Source: an uncultured Caryophanales bacterium | GTDB lineage: Bacteria; Bacillota_I; Bacilli_A; RF39; UBA660 | Assembly (NCBI GenBank): GCA_946402785.1 | Contig: CAMIXP010000002.1 | Location: 1-29,443, forward strand | DNA length: 29,443 nt | Reading direction: 5' to 3' | Part shown: positions 7,855-16,144 of the stretch, one piece after another | Position numbering within the stretch: the first letter of the stretch is position 1 | Layout: every line of letters begins with the position of its first letter | Translations under genes and position numbers: made by a program | The notes under the pieces: model-generated | What the model saw: only the letters and a program-made list of their open reading frames with translations | Told to the model about the DNA's origin: nothing | Databases searched by the model: none

Positions 7855-9196
7855 AATGACTCAATTCCTCTTTTACAATCTTGTTATAGTAGTCTCCTAA
7901 GTTGTTTTCTTCATTATATTTTATGATTTCTTTCTTATCTAATTCTAATGGATAATGTTTTCTATAATAATCTAATAGATATCCTGTTTCTTCTTTTTCA
8001 ATACATTCACTCACCGCAAGTCTTGCTTCTTCATAAGTTCCTACACATTCAAATGGTTTATTTTCTGTGTATCCTAATATTTCTTTAAATGTTTCTAATA
8101 GATCTTCTCTTTGATATAGGTCTTCTCCAAAGATTTTGATTCTTTCTTCTTTGGTTAAGAAGGGGCTTAAAATAATATAAATAAAAAGACATTTAGAACA
8201 GTTACAGCACCATTTCCATTCTTCTGTCTTACTTCCTAAGTTACAACTTCTGAATACTGGATGATAGATTCTATAATGAGAGAATAATTTCGCAATATTA
8301 TATTCGGATAAACCTCTTAATAAGCTGAAATAATGAATATCTAGGTGAAGATTCTCATCCATATATGCTCTAAAATCATTTTCAAATTCAAATGTTTTAG
8401 AATACTGATGGTTGATGTTTGTACCCATTACAGTTGATTGGTTGGCTGAAGATTCATTGGATAAAACAATGTTCTTTTTTCCTAATAAATAAGCACAAAG
8501 GTAAGAAATAAAGGCAATGACAGATGATAATGGTGTATGGCCATTTAAAAATCCTTCTTCATTTCTTTTTACGATGGTTCTATCTAAGATTCTTTCTACT
8601 TTAATAATATCTTGATCGTGGTATCCTGCTATCACGGCACAAGATAAAGATGGATGTTTTGGATTGATGATCAAACAAGAATTATTCTCTTCATTCTTTA
8701 ATAATTCTAGTGTTACACAAGAATCCTTTCCTCCTCCAATACAGATTAAGTTTCCTTTTCCTTCATAAGAGATTGGTTCTAAAACTTCTTTTTCTCTTGT
8801 ACATGTTATATGGAATAATTCATCTTCTGAAATGGAAATACCATTGGTATATAAGAATTCTCCTAATCCATTAAAATATAATTTCTTTAAAAACTTTATT
8901 TGTTCTTCGGAAATGTATCCTGCTTCTATTTGAATATGAGGAGAACAAGTACATTTCACATAACTAATTAATTCAATTAATCCAATTTGAAATACTAAGT
9001 ATTCTACATAAGAAGGATTTGGATTGATACGAATGGTATCTTTTTTGATTTTGATTTGTGGATGAAATTCACATAATCCTGGAATTTCAAATTGATATTC
9101 TATTTCTAAATCATCTTCTAATTTACAAGTATAGGATTTATATAGAAAAGTTGGATATTTTTCTCTATACTCTTTAAATATACCAAAATTGTCCAT
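7844..9196 (-). CDS. murL: UDP-MurNAc-L-Ala-L-Glu epimerase, MurL family
   Basis: A 450-residue protein. MurL converts the terminal L-Glu of UDP-MurNAc-L-Ala-L-Glu to D-Glu in an ATP-dependent reaction, replacing glutamate racemase. Evidence here is a PP-loop-like ATP motif ICIGGGKDS (151-159), the segment NESSANQSTV (247-256), and a cysteine cluster CCNCSKC (330-336). Full family length and direct pairing with a MurD-type ligase support the call. AAGGAGG stands before the ATG. It follows the HExxH gene by 10 nt and overlaps the ligase gene by 11 nt, so the three form one operon. The PP-loop could also suggest another adenylating enzyme of the tRNA-thiolation or asparagine-synthetase kind. 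The MurD neighbour makes MurL the better reading. Confidence 0.82.
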   Translation of the reverse strand: MDNFGIFKEYREKYPTFLYKSYTCKLEDDLEIEYQFEIPGLCEFHPQIKIKKDTIRINPNPSYVEYLVFQIGLIELISYVKCTCSPHIQIEAGYISEEQIKFLKKLYFNGLGEFLYTNGISISEDELFHITCTREKEVLEPISYEGKGNLICIGGGKDSCVTLELLKNEENNSCLIINPKHPSLSCAVIAGYHDQDIIKVERILDRTIVKRNEEGFLNGHTPLSSVIAFISYLCAYLLGKKNIVLSNESSANQSTVMGTNINHQYSKTFEFENDFRAYMDENLHLDIHYFSLLRGLSEYNIAKLFSHYRIYHPVFRSCNLGSKTEEWKWCCNCSKCLFIYIILSPFLTKEERIKIFGEDLYQREDLLETFKEILGYTENKPFECVGTYEEARLAVSECIEKEETGYLLDYYRKHYPLELDKKEIIKYNEENNLGDYYNKIVKEELSHYGE

Positions 9197-9206
9197 GTTG
9201 TCCTCC

Positions 9207-10109
9207 TTATCTGAAATTTACATTTCGATCGAATTTTTCTACAATTCTCATAACGCTCTTTGATGTATCACGAATTCGATTTAATAATAATCCTTTTAAT
9301 AACTTTTTAGAAGCATATTCTACTTCTAAGTTATATACTTCATTAATTAAATAGACTAAGTCTTTATAGGAACCTTCATCTCCTGTAATATCATCAAACC
9401 ATTTATTGATATTGTAGACTTCTCCATTGATTCTTAAGTTCGCTAGTGTATTAATAAAGGTTCTATTTTCTAATATCTTTTTACAAATAGAACTTTCTAA
9501 GTAATAAGAATTCGAACTATATTGATGACTTGTTTCACTATTAATGGCATAGATTGTATTACTAATATCTGGATTTGATTGATCAAAGGATTTCATAATA
9601 TTAATGATTTCTTCTGTTTGTTTCGTATTAATAATCTCTTCTAACATATAAGAAGTATCTTTCTTGATAAAAGATAAGGTACTTTTTTGATAGATTCTAT
9701 ATGTTAAACCTGTACGAAGATAAATATAATTTTTTGTCTCTTTTACCTCATTTACGTAGGAATTAACGGCATGATTAAATTCATGTACGATGTTATCAAT
9801 TAAATCTACTAGATTGGTTCCTTTATAATTTTGTAGAACCATAAATTTTTCTGTTTCAATTCCATTTTCAGTTCTTTTAGGTCTAGATGAATAATAAGCT
9901 TTTACATATTTATCTTTTGCATTGGAAACAACAATTCGAATGTCTCGAAAGGCATTTAAGATTAGTTTTTCTTTACTGCTTCCATATTTGATAATAAAGG
10001 CTGGAATAATGACATATAATAAATGCCTAATATTATGATCATATTGGTATTGGTCACTTATTTTATCAATGAATTGTCTTTCTCTTTGAATTACAAGATT
10101 TGCATCCAT
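9207..10109 (-). CDS. Putative zinc metallopeptidase-like protein (HEFNH)
   Basis: A 300-residue cytoplasmic protein with no signal peptide or membrane segment. It carries a HExxH-type zinc motif, HEFNH (residues 109-113), in a predicted helix (IDNIVHEFNHAVNSYVNE). A Glu-rich helix EEIINTKQTEE about 45 residues later could supply the third ligand, as in gluzincins. No specific family was recognised. I chose the ATG at 10109 because GGTGAT lies 5-6 nt before it. The ATG 12 nt earlier has no ribosome binding site and sits just after the -10. It is the first gene of an operon with murL and murD2. A role near peptidoglycan precursor metabolism is suggested by position only; the catalytic call rests on one motif. 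Confidence 0.7.
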   Translation of the reverse strand: MDANLVIQRERQFIDKISDQYQYDHNIRHLLYVIIPAFIIKYGSSKEKLILNAFRDIRIVVSNAKDKYVKAYYSSRPKRTENGIETEKFMVLQNYKGTNLVDLIDNIVHEFNHAVNSYVNEVKETKNYIYLRTGLTYRIYQKSTLSFIKKDTSYMLEEIINTKQTEEIINIMKSFDQSNPDISNTIYAINSETSHQYSSNSYYLESSICKKILENRTFINTLANLRINGEVYNINKWFDDITGDEGSYKDLVYLINEVYNLEVEYASKKLLKGLLLNRIRDTSKSVMRIVEKFDRNVNFR

Positions 10110-10125
10110 CTTGATCACCATTACT

Positions 10126-10131
10126 ATTATA
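10126..10131 (-). promoter_or_regulatory. Extended -10 promoter of HExxH-murL-murD2 operon
   Basis: TGTTATAAT on the minus strand with no recognisable -35. It lies 16 nt before the chosen ATG and just after the hairpin that ends the yolD gene. Confidence 0.55.
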
Positions 10132-10163
10132 ACAAATAATTCCTACTCTTGGGTAGGAATTAT
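10132..10163 (-). terminator. Hairpin at end of yolD, weak terminator
   Basis: A perfect 11-bp stem (ATAATTCCTAC and complement) with a 6-nt loop. It overlaps the last codons of the YolD-like gene. The following TTTGTT is a poor T run, so read-through into the murL operon is possible. Confidence 0.55.
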
Positions 10164-10586
10164 CTCTATCTTTACAATATCCTCTATGGATAATTTGAGG
10201 TTATTCTGTAGAAGGAGAAATCCTTGATAGGAATTCATTTTCTTAATGGTTCCTTCTATTGTTTGATATTTTCCTCCTTTTTTGGTTTTATCTTTTTCAA
10301 AATAAGTAATTTGAATCGGAGGATTATTCCTTACTTGTATTTCTTGAATTACTTCATCCAGTTTATTTTTTTCTTCTTCATCTAGAATTCTTTTAGAGGA
10401 TGTATATCTTGCGGTTTCCCATATTCCTTCTTCATATCCTGTTAGGGCGGCAAAAGGAGAAAACTGCCCTGCCCTTTGTTCCATCGTTTGTCTTAGGTGA
10501 TATCTTGGATTTGGATGCTCTAAATGGATGATATCTTCATAGGGAAAACTATTCTTTGTGTCCTCCCACTTGTCTGTTCCTGTCAA
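10143..10586 (-). CDS. YolD-like protein, partner of Y-family polymerase
   Basis: A 147-residue protein of the YolD-like family. The diagnostic block is MEQRAGQFSPFAALTGYEEGIWETAR, followed by a helix LDEEEKNKLDEVIQEI and a beta-rich C-terminal part. YolD proteins are usually encoded next to UvrX-type polymerases and have been proposed as UmuD-like accessory proteins. The start is a TTG at 10586, with AAGGAGG about 9 nt upstream, lying inside the polymerase gene (38-nt overlap). This means coupled translation with the polymerase in one SOS-type operon. The family call is firm; the biochemical role of the family is not settled. Confidence 0.85.
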   Translation of the reverse strand: MTGTDKWEDTKNSFPYEDIIHLEHPNPRYHLRQTMEQRAGQFSPFAALTGYEEGIWETARYTSSKRILDEEEKNKLDEVIQEIQVRNNPPIQITYFEKDKTKKGGKYQTIEGTIKKMNSYQGFLLLQNNLKLSIEDIVKIEIIPTQE

Positions 10587-12021
10587 TGGCTGTTCCTCCT
10601 TCCTCTAAATTCATTCCTCGTAATATGGCGTTTTTTCCATATTTGTTTTTGATTTCCAATAGTGTTTTTTGAAGATTATTTTCTTTTTCTTTGTTTTGTT
10701 TCTTTTCTTTTTTATCTTCTACGGGAGTAAATAAATCTAATTGTTCTATCTTAGGAGTATTTTCTTCTTTCTTTTTGGATATTAAATTTCCGGCTGCAAT
10801 ATTTATTCTTCTTACAACCAAATCTGGATTCATAATTTCTTCATACAGTTTTATGATATGATCCGTTAATATTTTGGTGGAAGAGGTATATTCTTTTAGA
10901 CGAATCGTTCCATGTGCATGTTTTGGTACTTTTCTTCCATAAAAGTCGGTTGTAACTTCTCCTTGATAAAACTTTAGGTTTTCTACATCATATCCAATAT
11001 CTAATACTAGTTGATTGGTTACTACTCCTTTATATACTAATTCTAAGGATAAATTATCCATCATTTCTTTTACAATTAATTTTGCGTGTTTATAGTCATA
11101 TGGTTTATGGAGTACTTGTCCCGATGATAAACTATGAATTTTGGGGCGATAATTCTTCACATCTTTCATCGTACAAGGTTCCCATCCCCAGGCATGATCA
11201 ATTAAGAATTCCGCTCCTATCCCAAACTCTTTATAAAGAAGTTCTTCTCTTTCTAGGGATGCTCTTGCAAGATCTCCCATTGTATAAATCTTCTTTTTTT
11301 CAAGTCTTGTGGCTATTCCTTTCCCTACTCTCCAAAAGTCTGTTATGGGTTTATGATTCCATAAAAGTCTTCTATAAGAATCTTCATTTAATTCCGCAAT
11401 TCTTACTCCATATTCGTTTGCTTCAGCATGTTTTGCAACAATATCCATGGCAATTTTTGCGAGATACATATTCGATCCTATTCCTCCGGTTGCCGTAATA
11501 CCTGTTTCTTCATAAACGGTTTGAATCATTTTGGTAATCATTTCTTTGGGAGTCATTTTATATGTTTTTAAATAGTTTGTAATGTCACAAAATACTTCAT
11601 CAATCGAATAAGCAAAAATATCTTCTGGAGCAACAAATCGTAAGTATATATCATAGATTTGTGTACTATATTTCATGTAATATTTCATACGAGGGGGAGC
11701 TGCAATAAAATCTAATTCTAAAGATGGATTTGTTTCTAGTTCTTCTTCTAAATAACTTTTTCCTTGAAATGGTTTGTTATGATTTTTATATTTTCTTTCT
11801 TTGTTGATTTCTTTTACTTTTTGAATCACTTCATAGAGTCTTGCTCTACCGGATATTCCATATTTTTTTAATGATGGGGATACGGCTAAACAAATCGTTT
11901 TTTCTGTACGAGTTGGATCTGCTACTACAAGGTTTGTATGAAGTGGATCTAGGTGTCTTTCTCTACATTCTACGGATGCATAAAAGCTTTTTAAATCAAT
12001 ACAAATATACACTTTATTCAT
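10549..12021 (-). CDS. uvrX: Y-family translesion DNA polymerase, UvrX type
   Basis: A 490-residue DNA polymerase that copies past damaged bases. Metal-binding motifs are visible: IDLKSFYASVE with Asp9, and YSIDEVFCDIT with Asp141/Glu142. GITATGGIGSN and the VGKGIATRLEKKKI helix-hairpin-helix follow. A beta-clamp binding peptide QLDLF lies at 427-431, so it should be recruited to the replication clamp. I chose the ATG at 12021, preceded by AAAGGGTGATACG; the upstream in-frame ATG lies in the promoter region. It overlaps yolD by 38 nt. An LexA-box-like palindrome sits between its -35 and -10, so DNA damage probably induces it. It resembles B. subtilis UvrX/YqjW more than DinB. The polymerase identity is firm; the symbol is by similarity. 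Confidence 0.93.
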   Translation of the reverse strand: MNKVYICIDLKSFYASVECRERHLDPLHTNLVVADPTRTEKTICLAVSPSLKKYGISGRARLYEVIQKVKEINKERKYKNHNKPFQGKSYLEEELETNPSLELDFIAAPPRMKYYMKYSTQIYDIYLRFVAPEDIFAYSIDEVFCDITNYLKTYKMTPKEMITKMIQTVYEETGITATGGIGSNMYLAKIAMDIVAKHAEANEYGVRIAELNEDSYRRLLWNHKPITDFWRVGKGIATRLEKKKIYTMGDLARASLEREELLYKEFGIGAEFLIDHAWGWEPCTMKDVKNYRPKIHSLSSGQVLHKPYDYKHAKLIVKEMMDNLSLELVYKGVVTNQLVLDIGYDVENLKFYQGEVTTDFYGRKVPKHAHGTIRLKEYTSSTKILTDHIIKLYEEIMNPDLVVRRINIAAGNLISKKKEENTPKIEQLDLFTPVEDKKEKKQNKEKENNLQKTLLEIKNKYGKNAILRGMNLEEGGTAIDRNRQVGGHKE

Positions 12022-12042
12022 CGTATCACCCTTTCTAATCCC

Positions 12043-12071
12043 ATTATAGCACTCAAACATTTGTTTGTGAA
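12043..12071 (-). promoter_or_regulatory. Promoter of uvrX-yolD
   Basis: The -35 is TTCACA, the spacer 17 bp, and the -10 TATAAT with an extended TGC before it. An SOS-like operator overlaps the spacer. Confidence 0.7.
12054..12067 (-). promoter_or_regulatory. LexA/DinR-box-like operator
   Basis: CAAACATTTGTTTG is a palindrome with 6-bp arms around TT. It matches the Gram-positive SOS box CGAACRNRYGTTYG except at positions 2 and 8. It sits between the -35 and -10 of a translesion polymerase gene, where a repressor would block transcription. Confidence 0.7.
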
Positions 12072-12079
12072 TAGATAAA

Positions 12080-12106
12080 TAAAAAAACTAGATTTCTCTA
12101 GTTTTA
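12080..12106 (-). terminator. Terminator of fda
   Basis: Stem AAAACTAGA/TCTAGTTTT with loop GAAA and a run of T on the minus strand, overlapping the fda stop codon. Confidence 0.88.
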
Positions 12107-13003
12107 TTTGATAGATGCATCGTAAATTTCATCGATTGCTTTTGCAAGTTCTTCATTGAATTCTTCATCTGTTTGTTTAGCAGATAAGTTTTGTAGTAAA
12201 GCTCTTGAGAAGGATGCAATCATTTGATGATTTTTTCTTAATAACTCACATGCTTCCTCTGTTTCATATCCACCAGATAAGGCAACAATTCTAATTAAGC
12301 AATTATATTGATATAAATCTAAATATAAGTCTGGTTGTGTTGGGATTGTGAATTTAAACATAATTAAATCTTTTGGTTGCCATGTATTTAATACATTCAT
12401 AATTTCTTCTAATAAGATTGCTTCTGCTTCTTTTTTATCAGGAATATTGATATCTACTTCTGGTTCGATGATAGGAACTAGTCCATTATCACAAATTACT
12501 TTAGCAAAATCAAATTGTTGTTTTACAATCTTTCTGATTCCTTCTCTATTTGCTCCTAAGATAACACTTCTCATTTTTGTACCAAATACGTGTCTTTCTC
12601 TTGCTAGGGCTAATTGTTCTTCTAGATCAGGAATTGGTTTCATTAACTTCACATTATCTTGTTCTTCTTCTAATCCTTTATCTACTTTTAAGAATGAAAC
12701 AATATTTTTATTTTCCCATAGATAGTCTGCTGTATACTTTCCATCTACTTGAGAATTCATCGTCTTATAGAACAAGATTGTTCCTAAGATTTTTTCACTT
12801 GTAAAAACAGGTGATGTAAATACTCTTTTTCTCATTTCATGAATCAAATCAAACATTTCTTCTTCTGAAGAGTATTCACTTTCTTCAATTCCATATTTCT
12901 TAAGTGTCTTTGCTGTTGAACCACCGCTTTGATCTAAGGCTGCGATGAAGCCATCTCTTTCTCTAACTATTTTTAATTTTTCTGGATCCATATAATCTTT
13001 CAT
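12104..13003 (-). CDS. fda: Class I fructose-1,6-bisphosphate aldolase
   Basis: A 299-residue glycolytic enzyme that splits fructose-1,6-bisphosphate into glyceraldehyde-3-phosphate and dihydroxyacetone phosphate. It aligns by eye over its whole length with the Staphylococcus Fda type: FIAALDQSGGSTAKTLKKYG (19-38), LKVDKGL (105-111), GTKMRSVI (141-148), IIEPEVDI (178-185), FKFTIPT (216-222) with Schiff-base Lys217, ALSGGY (241-246), and SFSRALL. The ATG at 13003 follows GGAGG by 8 nt; an in-frame ATG 15 nt upstream overlaps that site. The start overlaps the TGA of the preceding zinc-ribbon gene as ATGA. A promoter of its own was not clearly visible. Confidence 0.95.
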   Translation of the reverse strand: MKDYMDPEKLKIVRERDGFIAALDQSGGSTAKTLKKYGIEESEYSSEEEMFDLIHEMRKRVFTSPVFTSEKILGTILFYKTMNSQVDGKYTADYLWENKNIVSFLKVDKGLEEEQDNVKLMKPIPDLEEQLALARERHVFGTKMRSVILGANREGIRKIVKQQFDFAKVICDNGLVPIIEPEVDINIPDKKEAEAILLEEIMNVLNTWQPKDLIMFKFTIPTQPDLYLDLYQYNCLIRIVALSGGYETEEACELLRKNHQMIASFSRALLQNLSAKQTDEEFNEELAKAIDEIYDASIK

Positions 13004-14166
13004 AATAATAACCTCCATACCATGATATCCTTAAATATATCTATCATTCTAATTCTCCAATCAGAATCCCAATCTGTTCCTCCACTATCCCAGGAATCAC
13101 TACTATCCCAGTCCGATCCGCTATCCCAATCATCATCGTCATAGTCATTACTCCAATAATCATCATCATCGTCATCGTCATAATCAGAGTGACTTGAATA
13201 ATAGGAAGAATCCTCAAAGGAATAGGTATCATCTGATGTAGCAGATGAATCATAATAACTACTTGGATTATAGATGATATCTCCATCTAAATCGTTTGTT
13301 TTTTGCCATCCATTATTGTATAGATACCAACCATAATAGTAATAATAGGTTTGACCATTATAATTGTAATATCCTTTTGATGGTGTTGGTGGATGTAATT
13401 CTTTATACCAATCAAACTCATAATACTGTGTTTTTACATCATATTTCTTATATAATCTGTTGCTTTTATTCCATTTTCTTCCACCATATTTTGGTGTTCG
13501 AATGGTTCCTTCTGCTTGAGACCAAATATCTGTTTTTGCATCATAAATATACCATTCACAAGATATGGGATGTGACTTAGCACAATCTTTATATAAATAT
13601 AATAATTGATTATTTAATTCATAATATCCAATGTGAAATCTTGTCTTGTAATCCATAAAAAAGCAAAATGCCGGAATAATTCCTATTGCGATTAAAACAA
13701 TCAATAGATTTTTAAAAAAAGATAGTACTCCTGAATGATTTTTATGTTTTACATAATTGTTGTTTATTGAGGGTAAGGAATGATTTGACGTATTGATGCT
13801 TTTTTGATTTTGAATTTCTTCTTTTAACTTTAAATACAATTCATTAACAGCGTATGCTTCATCTTTTCCTTCATAACGAACGGCTCTTTCTCCGGTTGAT
13901 TTATTCTTATAAACGACATAATTTCCTTTTTTATCATCATAATAAATACCAAATGCTCTCGATTCTTTTATATCTTTTCCGATAAAGAATCTGGTTGTTT
14001 CTTCTGAAGGAAGATTGTGTTCTTTATACCATAATTTTAATTCTTCTATTGTTTGTGGAACCGCATTTCCTACTCTTTTTAAATGTTCGTTAGGCGCCAT
14101 ACAATTCGGACATCTTTCCTCTGTATCGGACAAATAGTTCCCGCAATACTCACATCTTACTTTCAT
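13000..14166 (-). CDS. Zinc-ribbon membrane protein with Asp/Ser/Trp-rich tail
   Basis: A 388-residue protein. The N-terminal zinc ribbon has Cys 5/8 and 19/22, then a cytoplasmic region, one membrane segment near 145-170 (FFKNLLIVLIAIGIIPAFCFF), and an outer domain with a Tyr/Trp-rich part (GYYNYNGQTYYYYYGWYLYN). The tail is highly repetitive and acidic: runs of Asp, then DSGSDWDSSDSWDSGG. The last 17 residues (RIRMIDIFKDIMVWRLLL) look unlike the tail and run through the fda ribosome binding site; the stop overlaps the fda start. The ATG at 14166 has AGGTGA 5 nt upstream. An acidic outer tail could bind cations or wall polymers, but this is inference. No named family was recognised. Confidence 0.82.
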   Translation of the reverse strand: MKVRCEYCGNYLSDTEERCPNCMAPNEHLKRVGNAVPQTIEELKLWYKEHNLPSEETTRFFIGKDIKESRAFGIYYDDKKGNYVVYKNKSTGERAVRYEGKDEAYAVNELYLKLKEEIQNQKSINTSNHSLPSINNNYVKHKNHSGVLSFFKNLLIVLIAIGIIPAFCFFMDYKTRFHIGYYELNNQLLYLYKDCAKSHPISCEWYIYDAKTDIWSQAEGTIRTPKYGGRKWNKSNRLYKKYDVKTQYYEFDWYKELHPPTPSKGYYNYNGQTYYYYYGWYLYNNGWQKTNDLDGDIIYNPSSYYDSSATSDDTYSFEDSSYYSSHSDYDDDDDDDYWSNDYDDDDWDSGSDWDSSDSWDSGGTDWDSDWRIRMIDIFKDIMVWRLLL

Positions 14167-14196
14167 AAAAATCACCTACTATATAAGTATATCATA

Positions 14197-14222
14197 GAAA
14201 AAGAACACCGTCGTTCTTTTTT
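14197..14222 (-). terminator. Terminator of xth operon
   Basis: Stem AAAAAGAAC/GTTCTTTTT with loop GACGGT on the minus strand, overlapping the xth stop codon. Confidence 0.85.
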
Positions 14223-14967
14223 AGAAAATTAATTCTATTGGACAATGATCAGATCCTTCTACTTCATCTAATATGATGGAATCTTTTATTTGTTTCATAA
14301 AGTCTTGATTTACGATAAAGTAATCTAATCTCCAACCAATTCCTTTTTCTCTAGCATGTCCTAAATAACTCCACCAAGAATATTGAACTTTTTCCGGATA
14401 GAAATAACGGAATGTATCGATAAATCCACTTTCTAGTAATTCTGTCATTTTATTTCTTTCTTCATCTGTAAATCCAGCATTTCTTCTATTTGCTTTTGGA
14501 TTCTTAATATCAATTTCTTGATGGGATACATTTAAATCTCCACAATAAATGATAGGTTTCTTTTTCGATAAATCTTTTAAATATTTTTTTATAATTTCTT
14601 CAAAATTCATACGAGAATCTAATCGTTCTAATTCTCTTTTGGAATTGGGTACATAACAATTTACTAAATAGAAGTCTTTATATTCTGCGGTAATTGTTCT
14701 ACCTTCTTTATCATATTCTTCTACTCCTATTCCATAGGTTACGTTGATTGGTTTTTCTTTTGTATAAATCATTGTTCCAGAATATCCTTTTTTCTCTGCT
14801 GGATACAAATACTCTAAATATTTTTCATTATGATAGGGAATTTGTTCTTCTAATACTTTTGTTTCTTGTAGACATACAATATCTGCTTTTTCTTTTTCAA
14901 AGAATTCTGGAAATCCTTTATTACAACAAGCTCTTAGTCCTGCGACATTCCAAGAAATTATCTTCAT
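14221..14967 (-). CDS. xth: Exodeoxyribonuclease III / AP endonuclease
   Basis: A 248-residue enzyme of base-excision repair that cuts DNA at abasic sites and trims 3' ends. Conserved metal and catalytic residues are visible: SWNVAGLRA (5-13, Asn7), LQETK (Glu35), GDLNVSH (Asp144, Asn146), NAGFTDEER, WRLDYFI (Asp215), and the terminal DHCPIEL (Asp240-His241). Length is normal for the ExoA/Xth family. It follows the PRPP synthetase gene by 24 nt in the same direction, so they are probably co-transcribed. Call is firm. Confidence 0.95.
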   Translation of the reverse strand: MKIISWNVAGLRACCNKGFPEFFEKEKADIVCLQETKVLEEQIPYHNEKYLEYLYPAEKKGYSGTMIYTKEKPINVTYGIGVEEYDKEGRTITAEYKDFYLVNCYVPNSKRELERLDSRMNFEEIIKKYLKDLSKKKPIIYCGDLNVSHQEIDIKNPKANRRNAGFTDEERNKMTELLESGFIDTFRYFYPEKVQYSWWSYLGHAREKGIGWRLDYFIVNQDFMKQIKDSIILDEVEGSDHCPIELIF

Positions 14968-14991
14968 GTTATCACTCCTAAGAAAATTGTA

Positions 14992-16125
14992 TCATTTTTC
15001 AAATTTTTCTTCAATTAATCGAATTGGTAATGATTTATCTCTTAATAGATCTGTAATAGATATATCATTATGAATATTATAGATAATCTTTGCTAGATAC
15101 TCAGAACAGTCACATACATGTAACCATTTTTCTTGTTTATACTCTTCTGGAATATAAGAAAGGTTTGTTGTATATACACCATCTAGCATTCCTTTTTCAT
15201 AATATTCTTGGAATTTTTCAATTCCTTTTGTAAATAATGCATATGTTACAACGATAATAATATGTTTTACTTTATATTTATGTAATTCTTCGATACAGTC
15301 AAACATACTTCCACCGGATGAAATCATATCATCTGAAATAATCGCAGTGTATCCTTCTAAGTCATTATTTCCGCAATAGTCATGAGCAATCACTGGATAT
15401 TTTCCATCTACTAAGTTATTGTAGTCTCTTTGCTTAAAGAAACTTCCTGCTTCTCTATGAATATATTTGGAATTAAAGGAATTTAGATATACATTTCTTC
15501 TTCCGGTTGCTCCATTATCTGGTGCTACAAATACAATTTTTCTTAATCTTACTTTTGGAAGATCGTTGATTAATTGTTCTAGAATGGTATTGGTTGGGAA
15601 AAAGTTATTAAATTCCATATTATGAATGGCATGCTCTACTCCTTGATCATGAGCATCAAATGTAATAAATCCTTTTATACGACTCATTTCATCTATTTCA
15701 TGTAACATCATTCCACAGGCAAGGTTTTCTCTCGTATTTCTTCTATGTTGTCTTCCTGCATATAGAAGTGGCATAACAATATTTAATGTCTTAGCATGAC
15801 AATTACAAGCTCCAATTCCATCTTTTAATTGCTGCATGATATCGTTTGGACTTGTATGATTGATAAAACCATGCATCTTGTATTCAATGGAATAGTTTCC
15901 AACATCTGTTAGTAAGAATAGATCTTTTCCTCTTACCGTTTCTTCAATTTCTACTTTGAAGTGTCCATCTTCAAAATAGTTCTGTTTGATAGGAACAATA
16001 AATGTATCTTTTTCTGGGTCTAAATGATACATATCCAGTAGATATTTATCCACCTTCTCTCCTAGTTCTTTAGCACTGTCAAATACCATGAGTCTTAATG
16101 TTTCTTTGTCGATTTGTTTTTTCAT
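14992..16125 (-). CDS. prs: Ribose-phosphate pyrophosphokinase (long form)
   Basis: A 377-residue enzyme that makes PRPP from ribose-5-phosphate and ATP for nucleotide, His and Trp synthesis. The flexible ATP loop reads RQHRRNTREN (about 125-134), the substrate region FDAHDQGVEHAIHN (156-169), and the PRPP loop ISDDMISSGGS (264-274), all variants of the canonical motifs. The protein is about 60 residues longer than the usual 310-320, a form met in gut Bacillota. I chose the ATG at 16125 since AAAGGAG stands 8 nt before it. A terminator-like hairpin lies 20-50 nt upstream of the start with no room for a promoter after it. Expression must come through that hairpin or from a start inside it. Enzyme activity of the divergent form is likely but not proven here. 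Confidence 0.85.
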   Translation of the reverse strand: MKKQIDKETLRLMVFDSAKELGEKVDKYLLDMYHLDPEKDTFIVPIKQNYFEDGHFKVEIEETVRGKDLFLLTDVGNYSIEYKMHGFINHTSPNDIMQQLKDGIGACNCHAKTLNIVMPLLYAGRQHRRNTRENLACGMMLHEIDEMSRIKGFITFDAHDQGVEHAIHNMEFNNFFPTNTILEQLINDLPKVRLRKIVFVAPDNGATGRRNVYLNSFNSKYIHREAGSFFKQRDYNNLVDGKYPVIAHDYCGNNDLEGYTAIISDDMISSGGSMFDCIEELHKYKVKHIIIVVTYALFTKGIEKFQEYYEKGMLDGVYTTNLSYIPEEYKQEKWLHVCDCSEYLAKIIYNIHNDISITDLLRDKSLPIRLIEEKFEK

Positions 16126-16144
16126 AACCTTTTCTCCTTTCAAT

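Noticed and set aside
13044..13286. Met/Ile/Asp-rich open frame and a trinucleotide-like CATCATCATCGTC repeat, possible CRISPR-like or simple repeat
   Set aside because: The repeat is the Asp codon run of the zinc-ribbon protein in its real frame. There are no spaced identical repeats, so it is neither CRISPR nor a separate gene.
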